A stretch of DNA of 64,000 nucleotides. Origin: CAMCYM01 sp964405405. Lineage in GTDB: Bacteria; Bacteroidota; Bacteroidia; Flavobacteriales_D; Sanyastnellaceae. A program made the translations under genes and the position numbers. A model generated the notes under the pieces. The model was not told the origin of the DNA. It made no database searches and worked only from the letters and a program-made list of their open reading frames with translations. Of the stretch, positions 7,640-16,607 are shown in pieces. The stretch lies in contig CAYONT010000005.1 of assembly GCA_964405405.1 (NCBI GenBank), forward strand, positions 1 through 64,000, in the 5' to 3' direction. Within the stretch, counting starts at the first letter, position 1. Every line of letters begins with the position of its first letter.

Positions 7640-8997
7640 GGGACAAGCACTGGAATGCGCAGCGTAGCGCCGACCAAAAGTACCGACTCTGCACCGGGGT
7701 TCCACCGAAGCAGTTCCTCCACCGTCACCCCGGGATGGCGCTGGGCGATGTTCCACAAAGTATCTCCCGCAATGACCCGGTGCATCGCAAACTTCGGCGG
7801 CAGGTCCGCGGCCAAACGCTGACCCGTCCCACCCGACCCGCTGTCTGGGGCCGTTTCGGTCGGCGGACCGTCGGCGTAAACGCGCAGCTTGGCGCCGATT
7901 TGGATGACATCGGAACGCAGGCGGTTCCATTGCTTCAACTCCGCCACCGTCACGCCATGCTTCCGGGCAATGGTCCCCAGCACTTCGCCTTTGCGCACGG
8001 TGTGGTAGGTCAACTCGGGTGCCACCGGGGCGACGGGCGCCTTGGGCGCCTCGCGCAGCGCAGGGCCCGCTTCCCGCCAACGCTGTGCCCACGCCACGGG
8101 AAGAAGGTTCTGGTAGGCACCCCAGGTCGTACAATCCACCCTGTCGCCCACCCACCAAGGAAATACATTGCGCAGGATGCGACGGTCCACATCCAACGCC
8201 TGCAACACGGCCTGGCGCTGCAAGACGGAATCGCATCCAACCTCCTCCCAACCCGCAAACAACTCCGACCAAACCCCAGACGCGTCGGGCCGCTCCATGT
8301 GTTCCATCACCCGGACGAAGGCCCGAAAGCCCCGCAGCCATTCGTCCAATACGGCGTCCGCTCCAGGTTCTCCCGACCATTGACGGGCATAAGCGGGGCC
8401 CTTGACCCAGGCGACCAGGGCGCGGTGCTCCTCTCCGGGAAACACCTCCCGCAGGGCGGCAATGCTCGCCACCGCCACGGCGGTGTTCGTGGATGGGAGC
8501 ATGCGTTCGTCCACGATGCCATCCATGCGAACTCCGACCCGCGCTGCAAAAGGGTAGGGTACTGCCCAAAGACCAGCGCGGTCATCGGGCCCCGCATACC
8601 CGTGGTCGAAAGCCGTCAACATCCCTGGCAGCCACCGGTAAGAAGGAGGAAGGCCCCGGGCCTCCACTGCTTCCATCAAATCCGCACCATACAAATCGGC
8701 CAAGGATCCCAGGATGCGGAACCTCCGCATGCCATCGGACAAGAGCGATTCCACCCATTCGTCTGATTCCTGCCATGGCGCCAACGCTGCTTCGAGTGCA
8801 TCCGGTTCGCGCAGTTCGGTTCGAAGCGACGGCGACCAAGGCTTGCCAAACTCGGGCCGCATGGCCCACATGGCTTTCACGTCGGGCAGGTCAGCCCGGT
8901 CATGGACCACCATCTCCCAGCGGGTGCGATCGGGTTGTCCCCGCATGGGCCATGCTAGGAAAACCATCGCAACCAAGGTCATCCACCGCCCTGCCAT
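7636..8997 (-). CDS. Degenerate lytic-transglycosylase-like protein with two LysM domains
   Basis: Protein of 453 residues with a signal peptide (MAGRWMTLVAMVFLAWPMRG). Residues 118-190 align by eye with the MltD-type transglycosylase core: LPGMLTAFDHG, AGLWAVPYPFAARVGV and IVDERMLPSTNTAVAV. The position of the catalytic Glu in the usual LPxVESAF is Leu127, so muramidase activity looks lost. Two LysM peptidoglycan-binding domains follow: residues 331-374 (YHTVRKGEVLGTIARKHG) and 405-449 (MHRVIAGDTLWNIAQRH). It is the first gene of the acylation operon and most likely binds or positions peptidoglycan. The ATG at 8997 begins the signal peptide; an in-frame upstream start is possible but would hide it. 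Confidence 0.82.
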   Translation of the reverse strand: MAGRWMTLVAMVFLAWPMRGQPDRTRWEMVVHDRADLPDVKAMWAMRPEFGKPWSPSLRTELREPDALEAALAPWQESDEWVESLLSDGMRRFRILGSLADLYGADLMEAVEARGLPPSYRWLPGMLTAFDHGYAGPDDRAGLWAVPYPFAARVGVRMDGIVDERMLPSTNTAVAVASIAALREVFPGEEHRALVAWVKGPAYARQWSGEPGADAVLDEWLRGFRAFVRVMEHMERPDASGVWSELFAGWEEVGCDSVLQRQAVLQALDVDRRILRNVFPWWVGDRVDCTTWGAYQNLLPVAWAQRWREAGPALREAPKAPVAPVAPELTYHTVRKGEVLGTIARKHGVTVAELKQWNRLRSDVIQIGAKLRVYADGPPTETAPDSGSGGTGQRLAADLPPKFAMHRVIAGDTLWNIAQRHPGVTVEELLRWNPGAESVLLVGATLRIPVLVP

Positions 8998-9174
8998 CAG
9001 ATTTCCCTGTGGAGGGCAACCCGAAGGCTTGATGCAGAGGCCGATGGGACTGGGCTTGTGCGGGAGCATGAGGCCCCAAAAATACACTGGGCCATTCTCC
9101 TCACGACAACGGCGGGCGTCAGAGATTGGCGACGTCCCCGACTTATCAAAACGCTATTTAATCCCAAAAATATA

Positions 9175-9206
9175 TTGTTTCGTCTTGTATTAATTTGTTA
9201 CATTTG
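9175..9206 (+). promoter_or_regulatory. Candidate promoter TTG-N21-TACATTTG
   Basis: TACATTTG at 9199-9206 matches the Bacteroidota -7 consensus TAnnTTTG exactly. A TTG at 9175-9177 lies 21 bases upstream, within the spacing seen for -33 elements in the phylum. The surrounding AT-richness supports it. Transcription would start near 9212 and run into the hairpin at 9256. Confidence 0.55.
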
Positions 9207-9255
9207 AAAACGGGTCAGTGAATAACCTTCACGAAGGACCTAGTTGTGAATCGTA

Positions 9256-9292
9256 ATGGGGTGTCTGCAACGGCGGATGCCCCATTTTTATT
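9256..9292 (+). terminator. Terminator-like hairpin in SRPBCC leader, possible attenuator
   Basis: The arms ATGGGGTGTCTGC and GCGGATGCCCCAT (9256-9268 and 9273-9285) pair over 13 positions, counting three G-T pairs, around an AACG loop. ATTTTTATTT follows on the plus strand. It lies between a good promoter and the SRPBCC start, with no gene ending upstream, so it could be the end of a short leader RNA of about 75 bases or an attenuator. Confidence 0.5.
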
Positions 9293-9359
9293 TCCAGGAT
9301 GGGCGACCTATGTTTCCCCCCGGTCAAGAACTTTCGTCCAAGTCGCCGGTTCTTGCTGC

Positions 9360-9845
9360 ATGAAACTGCACCGCCTCGACGATCGCCTCTGGTTGCCCAT
9401 TGACCTCGACACCGCATGGGATTTTTTTTCACAGCCGGAGAATCTCAACCGCATCACGCCGGATGACATGCACTTCAACATCTTGACGGGTGCAGGTGAG
9501 CGCTCGTTTGCAGGCCAAATCATCTCCTACAAAATCGCACCGGTTCCGGGGGTTCCGCTCGCGTGGGTCACCGAAATCACCCAGTGCATCCCGGGTTCTT
9601 ATTTCATTGATGAGCAACGATTTGGACCGTATCGGTTCTGGCACCACTTGCACCGTTTTGAAGCAGGTGACGGCGGGGTTTGGATGACAGACACCCTCCA
9701 TTACGCACTTCCGGGAGGCATCCTGGGCGAGTGGGTGGCAGGTCCTTGGGTGCACGCCAAGGTCCGCGGCATCTTCGCATTCCGTTCCCAAGCCCTCGCC
9801 CAGATTTTTCCGGGGGCTTCGGTCAGCGGTCCAGCGCGGAGTTGA
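9360..9845 (+). CDS. SRPBCC-family ligand-binding protein
   Basis: Protein of 161 residues beginning MKLHRLDDRLWLPIDLDTAW, then FFSQPENLNRITPDDM, the typical opening of this START/Bet v1-like family. Later motifs are EITQCIPGSYFIDEQRFGPYRFWHHLHRFE and TDTLHYALPGG. These soluble proteins fold around a hydrophobic ligand cavity; the ligand cannot be told from sequence. The ATG at 9360 fits the family's usual start, although the frame is open back to a GTG at 9246. The leader of about 150 bases contains a terminator-like hairpin. The last 23 bases overlap the end of the convergent metalloprotease gene. Confidence 0.8.
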   Translation: MKLHRLDDRLWLPIDLDTAWDFFSQPENLNRITPDDMHFNILTGAGERSFAGQIISYKIAPVPGVPLAWVTEITQCIPGSYFIDEQRFGPYRFWHHLHRFEAGDGGVWMTDTLHYALPGGILGEWVAGPWVHAKVRGIFAFRSQALAQIFPGASVSGPARS

Positions 9846-12510
9846 TCAGATACAACACATGCTCCCGGTGGGCCCGCGTGAGTCCGTTTGGTGACACACC
9901 GTTTCGGGTCAAACGTTCAATGTTGCGCAGGTTGGCGAGGGCGACCGATTGACTCACCACGTCGTAGCGTTTTTCTGGATTCAAGATGTCCAACAAGCCC
10001 CGAACATAAGCGAGTTGGAGCTGTTGGCGCATGGGGTTGACGGCGGTTTTTGCATCGGCACCGAAGATGCCCTGTGTCAGGTCTGCGAAGTAGGCGTCGA
10101 GGGGGTAATCGTTCCCATACAGGGTGGCATCGGTGATCCGTTGGAGCACCCGGGGATGCAGCAGATGCGCGAGGGCGCCGCGCTGTCCATTCAATACGCG
10201 CTCATGAATCTTGGGGTCTTCGGGAGCACTGAAGAAGCCGAAGCCGCGCCGCTGGTCCTGCAGGTAGCCATACACGCCCGCCTCGAAGTCGTAGGCATCT
10301 GGAGCGAAGGCGTACCGGTTGAGAGCGGAGACCGCAGCCCGTTGCTCAGCCCCGGAGACTGGCACCAACGGCGGCTGGGTGCCAAGCTGGGCAGGCAAGG
10401 CCCGGTTGTAACGTACGCCGCCGACTGCACGCGTCATGATGCCGAGTTGGGTGGCATACTCGCCCGAGAGGGTCAAGTAGGCCCTCCGCACTTCGAAGTA
10501 GTTGTCCTGCCCGGGGTGGCCATACGCTTCCACAATCTTGGGCATCAACTCCGCCACGAGCTCGCAACGATCTGCGGCATAGGCCACCGGGTCGTTCGAG
10601 AGGTCGTAGATGTTTACATCGGGGTTCATGCCGCCTCCCGCACGCCGCATATCGTCGGCATCGTTTCCGAAGCGCAAATCGGGTTGATTGCTCTGCTTGA
10701 GCAATGCATCCAGCCGGCCTTGCAATTTTTCGGGTTCACCATTGTCGGTCATGTAGCCGTAGGCGATGGCCCAGTAATCGTAGACCCCAGGGTTGTCATC
10801 GAAGAACTTGGATTGCTGGTTGGGATCTCGTGTGAAGTGGATGGCCGGATAGTCCATAACGCTGTTGCAAAGTCCCCGGGCGCGGACGAGGTCCCGGTTG
10901 AGCAAATCTTCGGGACTGTGGAGGGTGCTGCCTGCCATGTTGTGGGAAAGCCCTAGGGTGTGGCCTACCTCGTGCAACACCAAGCGGTGCAACGTCTCTT
11001 TGGTGAATTGGATTTGGTCTTCATCCGAGAAAGAACGGGCTTGCATGGCGGCCAAACCGAACAACAAGTTGCGGCCTTGCGCCATTCCCGCTTCACAACG
11101 GTGCATCTCGTGGGCCCAACGCGCACGGGCGTCCGCTGGCTGCAGGGTCTCCGCGGCAGGTGTTTCGCCACTGGCCAGCAGTCCCGCCTCCATGGCATCG
11201 TTGGGAAGGCCCGCGAGTTGGAACACCTCGCTCCGCCAGAGCCTGCCGACCATGCCCGACCATTCGAGCATGATGTCTGCGCCGAGGATTTCCCCCGTCC
11301 GCGGATTCACAAAGCTGGGGCCGTAGCCGCTGTACGCCGGGGATGGCGTCGAGGTCCAACGCAGCACGTTGTACCGAATGTCCCCCGCATCCCAATCTGC
11401 GTCATCGGGCTGGACCTTCACCTCGATGGCATTGCGGATGCCGATGGCTTCAAAAACGGGGTTCCACTTCAACAGACCGTCGCGGATGATGTCCCTGAAT
11501 TCGATGGGGGTGGTGTTCTCGATCCACCAAGTGATGGGCTTGACGGGATCGCTGATGTCCGCAGTGGGGTCCGCCTTCTCCAACCGCCAGCGGTGAATGC
11601 GATCCAACCAGGGCAAGGATTCCGTGCTCGTCATGTCCTCGAGGCGGGTGGTAAAATAGCCGACCCGGGGGTCCTCCAACCGGGGTTCGAAGCCGGGTTC
11701 TGGCATGGCCAGCAAGGAATGCTGGTAGCCGATGGTAATGAAACGGGCGTCAGCCAAGGCCGCACCTTCTTGACTGGGCGCGCGGTTTTCATAGACGTAG
11801 TCAACCGTTACTTCGGTGTTGGCGGCGTAGTTGTTGATCCGCACAATCTTCGATTTCTCAGCGGAAAGTTTGCCGAGCAGTCCGTCTTCAGGTCTGCGGG
11901 AAACCGGTTTCACCATCTGGAACTCTTCGGCGAGGAAAAGGGCATCCCCTGAAACGAGGTAGGTGGTTCCTGTTGAATCCTGGGTGCGGCCTTCCAGTTT
12001 GAGGCTCGCGAGGATGGGGGTGTTGATGTTCGCATCGGCGGCCCGGCTCAGGGGGCTCCGGGGGTCGTAGTGAAAGTCGGTGTTGGATTCGCGCACTTCG
12101 ATGCGTTCGAAATGGCGGTGGAAGGAGATGACCTTCGATCCCCGGTAAGTACCGCGGGTGAGTCCCGTTTCGGCCGCGCCGTCTGCCACGGCTGAGAAGT
12201 AAATGAACTCACGCCCCAACATGGAATCTGGAATGGCGATCCAAGAGGTGCCTTTCACTGTATCCACGTACAAGGTGAACAGTCCTGCATGCTGCTTGGC
12301 TGCTGAGGTGACTTCGGCAATGGACTTGGGGCCTTCGGATTTCTTGCTCCCTTTGTCTCCGGCCTGGGCCACCGGGGCATCTTTCTTCTTACCGCAGCGG
12401 TACCACTGGGCATGGCTGGATTCGGGCAGCGCGCCCAGGAGGATCAGAAGCCCGGTGGCAGCAAACAGATGGGAGGTCCGGGGGAAGCGAAGGGAGGTCA
12501 ACAGCTGCAT
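9823..12510 (-). CDS. Secreted zinc metalloprotease, DUF5117/DUF5118 type
   Basis: Protein of 895 residues with a signal peptide ending near residue 35 (SSHAQ). The N-terminal half has the features of the DUF5118/DUF5117 pair common in Bacteroidota outer-envelope metalloproteases (for example SWIAIPDSMLGREFIYF). The catalytic metzincin-like motif HEVGHTLGLSHN lies at residues 513-524, with His513, Glu514, His517 and His523. A DUF4953-like C-terminal region follows. The ATG at 12510 begins the signal peptide, and a TAACTTCG box lies 22 bases upstream. Substrates are unknown; related proteins are periplasmic or surface peptidases. It is divergent from the GT87 gene. Confidence 0.85.
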   Translation of the reverse strand: MQLLTSLRFPRTSHLFAATGLLILLGALPESSHAQWYRCGKKKDAPVAQAGDKGSKKSEGPKSIAEVTSAAKQHAGLFTLYVDTVKGTSWIAIPDSMLGREFIYFSAVADGAAETGLTRGTYRGSKVISFHRHFERIEVRESNTDFHYDPRSPLSRAADANINTPILASLKLEGRTQDSTGTTYLVSGDALFLAEEFQMVKPVSRRPEDGLLGKLSAEKSKIVRINNYAANTEVTVDYVYENRAPSQEGAALADARFITIGYQHSLLAMPEPGFEPRLEDPRVGYFTTRLEDMTSTESLPWLDRIHRWRLEKADPTADISDPVKPITWWIENTTPIEFRDIIRDGLLKWNPVFEAIGIRNAIEVKVQPDDADWDAGDIRYNVLRWTSTPSPAYSGYGPSFVNPRTGEILGADIMLEWSGMVGRLWRSEVFQLAGLPNDAMEAGLLASGETPAAETLQPADARARWAHEMHRCEAGMAQGRNLLFGLAAMQARSFSDEDQIQFTKETLHRLVLHEVGHTLGLSHNMAGSTLHSPEDLLNRDLVRARGLCNSVMDYPAIHFTRDPNQQSKFFDDNPGVYDYWAIAYGYMTDNGEPEKLQGRLDALLKQSNQPDLRFGNDADDMRRAGGGMNPDVNIYDLSNDPVAYAADRCELVAELMPKIVEAYGHPGQDNYFEVRRAYLTLSGEYATQLGIMTRAVGGVRYNRALPAQLGTQPPLVPVSGAEQRAAVSALNRYAFAPDAYDFEAGVYGYLQDQRRGFGFFSAPEDPKIHERVLNGQRGALAHLLHPRVLQRITDATLYGNDYPLDAYFADLTQGIFGADAKTAVNPMRQQLQLAYVRGLLDILNPEKRYDVVSQSVALANLRNIERLTRNGVSPNGLTRAHREHVLYLINSALDR

Positions 12511-12532
12511 GATGAACTTCGATATTGTGCGA

Positions 12533-12540
12533 CGAAGTTA
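12533..12540 (-). promoter_or_regulatory. TAACTTCG -7-like box upstream of metalloprotease
   Basis: One mismatch to TAnnTTTG, 22 bases before the ATG at 12510. No convincing -33 element is visible. Confidence 0.3.
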
Positions 12541-12577
12541 CAACGTGGCCAGTGCTGTTGTTTCTTTGTACGAAGCC

Positions 12578-13825
12578 ATGATGGAAACGAAGCGTTATGC
12601 CCAGCCGGGGTGGTGGATGTTGTTCATCGGAGGGGTTTACGTGTCTTGGCAATGGCATGTGGGCCGATCGGGGATGGCGGATTTTCGGGTCTACTTCGAC
12701 GCTGCGTCTCTGGCGTTGAAAGGAAGTTCTCCGTACGGGCAGGCTTTCGGTGTGAGCTCTGGTTTTTACAAGTACGCGCCTGTGGCCTTGGCGCCTTTCT
12801 TGCCACTGGTGGCCTTGGGTTGGTTTTGGGCCCGGTGGGTTTATTGGGGCATTTTGTTGGTGGGTTTGGCCTGGGGCTTGCCCCGTTTGGTCGATGGCAT
12901 CGGCCGCCGGTTGGGACATGCGTCTCCAAGTCCGGGGATGCGCAGTTGGGTCATGGTGGGGCTGGCCATCATCGGGTCGCACCACCTGGGCAGGGAGTTG
13001 TTGCTCGGCAACATCAATGCGCTGCTTCTGCTGGCCTTGGGGGTTTGGTGGTCGTGGGTGGGACGGTTTGGGCCAGCAGAGGCATTGGGTGGGCGGGCCG
13101 TTGCTGGGGGAGCACTGATGGGCCTGGTCTGGGCGTTCAAGCCCCACTTCTTGGTCTTGTTGCCCTGGATGTTGGTTCGCAAGCCGCCCATCCACACGGG
13201 GCTCTCGGTGGTTGCATTTGGGGCGGCACTGCTCTTGCCGGCTCTTGGACTGGGGTGGTCCACCAACCTCGCTTGGTTGCAGGATTGGTGGGAGACCATT
13301 CGCATGCACAACACCGATACGTCCCACAGCGCAAACACGCTGTCCGCCATGTTGGGCCTTTCCTCCCCATGGAGTGCCTTGCTCACGGCCGCTTCGCTAG
13401 GAGCTTGGGGAGGCTGGGTACTGTGGGGCAAGTTTCGGTCGGTCAATCCCGATCGCCCGTTCTGGGAGGCCGCGGCCGGGGTGGCCCTGTTGCCCAACTG
13501 GGTGCACACGGACACCGAACATTTTTTGTGGAGTCTGCCTTGGGTGGCGGTTTGGCTTTGGCGGTTGGCCGATGCCAGCGCATGGGAAGGAACCGGCTCC
13601 CGATGGCGTTGGGTGGTCGGAGCGGTCTTGGTGCTGTGCTGTATTCCTTACACCACCGGCACCCCGGACCTGTGGGGGCGCGACGTGGCCGCTTGGTTGG
13701 AGCGAGGGGGGGCCTTGGGCTGGGCAAACGTGGTTCTGGTCCTCGGTGGATTGAGGCTTGCCTTGAGACTTCCAGAACGGAGACACTCTATCGCAAGGCC
13801 AGATACCAACGAAGGCATTACTTGA
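12578..13825 (+). CDS. GT87 / DUF2029-type membrane glycosyltransferase
   Basis: Polytopic protein of 415 residues with about nine hydrophobic segments. The diagnostic region is near the N-terminus: DFRVYFDAASLALKGSSPY then FYKYAPVALAPFLPL, as in DUF2029/GT87 mannosyltransferase-like enzymes. Such enzymes use polyprenyl-phosphate sugars to glycosylate envelope lipids or glycans on the outer face of the inner membrane. Two consecutive ATGs at 12578 and 12581 are the likeliest starts because they leave room for a promoter before the divergent metalloprotease; an upstream in-frame ATG at 12509 would overlap that gene's start. The end overlaps the convergent DnaJ-domain gene by eight bases. The exact donor and acceptor are not predictable. 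Confidence 0.78.
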   Translation: MMETKRYAQPGWWMLFIGGVYVSWQWHVGRSGMADFRVYFDAASLALKGSSPYGQAFGVSSGFYKYAPVALAPFLPLVALGWFWARWVYWGILLVGLAWGLPRLVDGIGRRLGHASPSPGMRSWVMVGLAIIGSHHLGRELLLGNINALLLLALGVWWSWVGRFGPAEALGGRAVAGGALMGLVWAFKPHFLVLLPWMLVRKPPIHTGLSVVAFGAALLLPALGLGWSTNLAWLQDWWETIRMHNTDTSHSANTLSAMLGLSSPWSALLTAASLGAWGGWVLWGKFRSVNPDRPFWEAAAGVALLPNWVHTDTEHFLWSLPWVAVWLWRLADASAWEGTGSRWRWVVGAVLVLCCIPYTTGTPDLWGRDVAAWLERGGALGWANVVLVLGGLRLALRLPERRHSIARPDTNEGIT

Positions 13826-14585
13826 TGCCCCGCTCTGCCTTGATGCGCTCGTAGGCTGCTTGAACGGCGAGGAAACGCGTCTGGGCTTGCTGCTGGTGTT
13901 CCGGCCCCAGGTCTTGCACTTTGTCCGGGTGGAACTTGACGGCAAGCCGACGGTACGCCTTTTTGATGTCCGTTTCGCTCGCTTGGCGGTCGATTTCCAG
14001 CACGGTGTAGGGATCAGCCTCCTCCCGGAAGAAGGGCTCCTCGATGCTTCGGCGGTCTTTGTCGCTGATGCCCAACAACGCCGCGATGCGCCGAATCACC
14101 TCGATTTCCTGGGTGTGAACGTGCCCATCGGCCTGGGCAATGCCATAGAGATATTGGAGCAGCAGCAGACGCTTGGGGTGCTCCATGTGGGAACGGATTT
14201 GGCCTGTAACAGCAACCAAATCAATGGGTTTCTCCAGCATCTCCTGCAGCAACCGCAGGTAGGCATCCAGTTGTTGCGGCGGGAAGTTGTTGCGCAAAAA
14301 GGCCTTTACGTAGTCCAATTCCGAGCGCATCACCTTGTCGTCGGCGCGCATGACCGCTGCGCTCAACACCAGCAACGCAGCGGCAAAATCGCCCGGTTGG
14401 GCACGGCGCATTTGGGGTTGGGCGGCCGTTGGGTACACCCGCGACCCCGAGCCGAGCCGGCTGCTCTCCTGCGCTGCTTCCCCCACGAACATCCCCCCGA
14501 CCACCGAACCGATCAAGGCGCCGATGGGGCCGCCCAGGGCCCAGCCGAGGGCGCCACCCAGCAACTGCCCTTTCCACCGACTCAT
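13818..14585 (-). CDS. TerB-DnaJ co-chaperone (DjlA-like)
   Basis: Protein of 255 residues. The N-terminus (residues 8-35) is a Gly-zipper hydrophobic stretch, GGALGWALGGPIGALIG, typical of a membrane-inserting segment. A helical TerB-like domain spans about 68-175, and a J domain follows at 191-252 with the essential HPD at 219-221. This is the layout of DjlA, which recruits DnaK to membranes. Its ATG overlaps the htpG stop as ATGA (14582-14585), so the co-chaperone and the Hsp90 homologue are translationally coupled, which supports a role in folding. The 3' end overlaps the convergent GT87 gene. Confidence 0.87.
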   Translation of the reverse strand: MSRWKGQLLGGALGWALGGPIGALIGSVVGGMFVGEAAQESSRLGSGSRVYPTAAQPQMRRAQPGDFAAALLVLSAAVMRADDKVMRSELDYVKAFLRNNFPPQQLDAYLRLLQEMLEKPIDLVAVTGQIRSHMEHPKRLLLLQYLYGIAQADGHVHTQEIEVIRRIAALLGISDKDRRSIEEPFFREEADPYTVLEIDRQASETDIKKAYRRLAVKFHPDKVQDLGPEHQQQAQTRFLAVQAAYERIKAERGIK

Positions 14586-16480
14586 GCGAGCGCGGCGTAC
14601 CCTGACGCGATGAACGCGGTGAGTTCCTCGCCGGTGAGCAGCCCTTGGGAAAGGCGGGCCAAATCCGCCGCCCGCTTCGCCGTGGCTGCCCGCACCGTTT
14701 CATCGGTTTCCGCAAGCAGTTTGTGGACCAAGGGGTGGTTGGCGTTCACGGCCACGTCATAAGAATCGGGCAGGGAACCGAACATCTGGAAGCCGCCTCC
14801 GCCCACAGCTTGTTGTTCCTTCATGCGGCGCATCCATTCGCTCCGCGTGATGGTGATGGGCGCTTCCGTGGGCGACATGGCCACAAACTTCACCCGGTAC
14901 CCGCTGCTGGGGAACGCTTGTTCCAGCACAGGCTTGACGGCGGCCTCTTGGTCCGAGTCGAGGGCGCTGGTCGTGGCGGCATCCTTTTCAATGAGCAAGT
15001 CGATGACCTCGGCATCTACGCGCTTGAACTGGATGTCGTTGTGTTGTTCTTCGAGTTTCTGGACCACGTGGGAGGCCAAGGGGCCCTCCATCACCAGGAC
15101 CCGGTAACCGCGGTCCAAGGCCGGTTGGACGAAGCTGTGCTGGGCGGAGGCGTCGGGGGTGTAGGGGAGCACCACCTTCCCATTCTTGTCTTTCTGCAAT
15201 TCCCCGACGAGTCCCACCAACTCCTCGTAAGTGTGGCAGGCTCCGGTTGTGTCCTTGAACAGGTAGAACTTCGCCGCCCGTTCCAGGAACTTCTCGTCCG
15301 TCAGCATTCCGTACTCGATGAAGATCCGCAAGTCGTCCCACTGCTGGGCAAACTGCTCCCGGTCCTTCTTGAACATACTGGCCAATTTGTCAGCAACCTT
15401 TTTCGAGATGTGGCCACTGATCTTCTTGACCTGGGCATCCTCTTGCAAATAGGAGCGGCTGACGTTCAGCGGAATGTCCGGCGAATCGATCACCCCATGG
15501 AGCAGGGTCAAGAAGTCGGGTACGATGTTCTCGACATTCTCCGTAATGAACACCTGGTTCGAGTACAGATGGATCTTGTCCCGGCGCAGTTCCATCTCCC
15601 GCTTGAGTTTCGGGAAATAGAGAATGCCGGTCAAGTTGAAGGGGAAATCAACGTTGAGGTGGATGTGAAACAAGGGGTCCTCGAAGTTCATCGGGTAGAG
15701 CTCCCGGTAGAATGACTGGTAATCCTCATCCTGAAGGTCGGCAGGCTGCCGGGTCCAGAGGGGTGCCGTCCGGTTGATCACATTCGGTACCTCCACGTCT
15801 ACTTCTTTGACGTTGCCCTCCTCATCCACTGCACCCGATGGATCCGGTTGCCGTTCCGTCCGCGTGCCGAAGACAATTTCCTCGGGCATGAACTTGCAGT
15901 ACTTCGCCAGGATCTGCTCGATGCGGTCTTGCTCCAAGAACTCGGTGCTGTCTTCAGCAATGTGGAGCACCACATCCGTTCCTGCCTCTTCCTTGGTAGC
16001 AGCTTCCAAGGTGTACTGCGGTGAGCCATCGCAGGTCCAGCGAACCGCTTCGGAATCCGGTCGTTGGGAGCGGGAGAGGATTTGGACTTCACGCGAGACC
16101 ATGAACGAGGAGTAGAATCCCAGTCCGAAGTGCCCGATGATTGCCGTTTTGGCGTCCTCGCCCTTGTATTTGTCCAGGAACTCCGTGGCACCTGAGAACG
16201 CGATCTGGTTGATGTAGCGGTCGACCTCCTCGCCCGTCATGCCGATTCCGCGGTCCCGGATGGTCAGGGTGCGTGCCTCCTCATCGAGAATGACTTCCAC
16301 TGCCGTGGGGCCTTCGACGGCGGGAATTTCCCCCAGTTTGGCCAAGGTGCGGCGCTTTTGCGTGGCATCTACAGCGTTGGAAACCAGCTCCCGCAGGAAA
16401 ATCTCATGGTCGCTGTACAGGAATTTTTTGATGATCGGAAAAATGTTCTCCGTCTGTACGTTGATGGTACCTTGTTGCAT
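14582..16480 (-). CDS. htpG: Molecular chaperone HtpG (bacterial Hsp90)
   Basis: Protein of 632 residues, a normal length for the family. The ATPase domain has the Hsp90 signatures SDHEIFLRELVSNAVDAT, DRGIGMTGEEV and GHFGLGFYSSFMV. The middle domain follows (NRTAPLWTR; NVSRSYLQEDAQVKKI) and then the dimerisation domain with RMKEQQAVGGGG. It is a cytosolic ATP-driven dimeric chaperone acting with DnaK. The ATG at 16480 gives the conserved start MQQGTINVQTENIFPII; an upstream in-frame start would add 23 unrelated residues. It is co-transcribed with the downstream DjlA-like gene. Confidence 0.97.
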   Translation of the reverse strand: MQQGTINVQTENIFPIIKKFLYSDHEIFLRELVSNAVDATQKRRTLAKLGEIPAVEGPTAVEVILDEEARTLTIRDRGIGMTGEEVDRYINQIAFSGATEFLDKYKGEDAKTAIIGHFGLGFYSSFMVSREVQILSRSQRPDSEAVRWTCDGSPQYTLEAATKEEAGTDVVLHIAEDSTEFLEQDRIEQILAKYCKFMPEEIVFGTRTERQPDPSGAVDEEGNVKEVDVEVPNVINRTAPLWTRQPADLQDEDYQSFYRELYPMNFEDPLFHIHLNVDFPFNLTGILYFPKLKREMELRRDKIHLYSNQVFITENVENIVPDFLTLLHGVIDSPDIPLNVSRSYLQEDAQVKKISGHISKKVADKLASMFKKDREQFAQQWDDLRIFIEYGMLTDEKFLERAAKFYLFKDTTGACHTYEELVGLVGELQKDKNGKVVLPYTPDASAQHSFVQPALDRGYRVLVMEGPLASHVVQKLEEQHNDIQFKRVDAEVIDLLIEKDAATTSALDSDQEAAVKPVLEQAFPSSGYRVKFVAMSPTEAPITITRSEWMRRMKEQQAVGGGGFQMFGSLPDSYDVAVNANHPLVHKLLAETDETVRAATAKRAADLARLSQGLLTGEELTAFIASGYAALA

Positions 16481-16607
16481 GGCTTGAGTATGACACCGGA
16501 ATTGCTTCAAGGTGTATGCCAAACCCGTTCCTCCCCCAAATCCTGCCATTCTGACCCATTGCCCTGTCAGTACGGGGCAGTCGGCGGGCCAACTTGTCGC
16601 ATTCTCC

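Larger units (their letters stand above)
8998..9359. other. Divergent intergenic region of 362 bp
   Basis: The only gene-free stretch over 300 bases. It separates the minus-strand LysM operon from the plus-strand SRPBCC gene. The part near 9150-9215 is AT-rich, unlike the rest of the window, and holds a -7-like box at 9199-9206; further on is a strong hairpin with a T-rich tail at 9256-9292. I see no clear protein-coding content, although a GTG at 9246 opens a frame in phase with the SRPBCC gene. Confidence 0.6.

Noticed and set aside
7636..8997. LysM protein as an active lytic transglycosylase
   Set aside because: The catalytic Glu is replaced by Leu in the best by-eye alignment.
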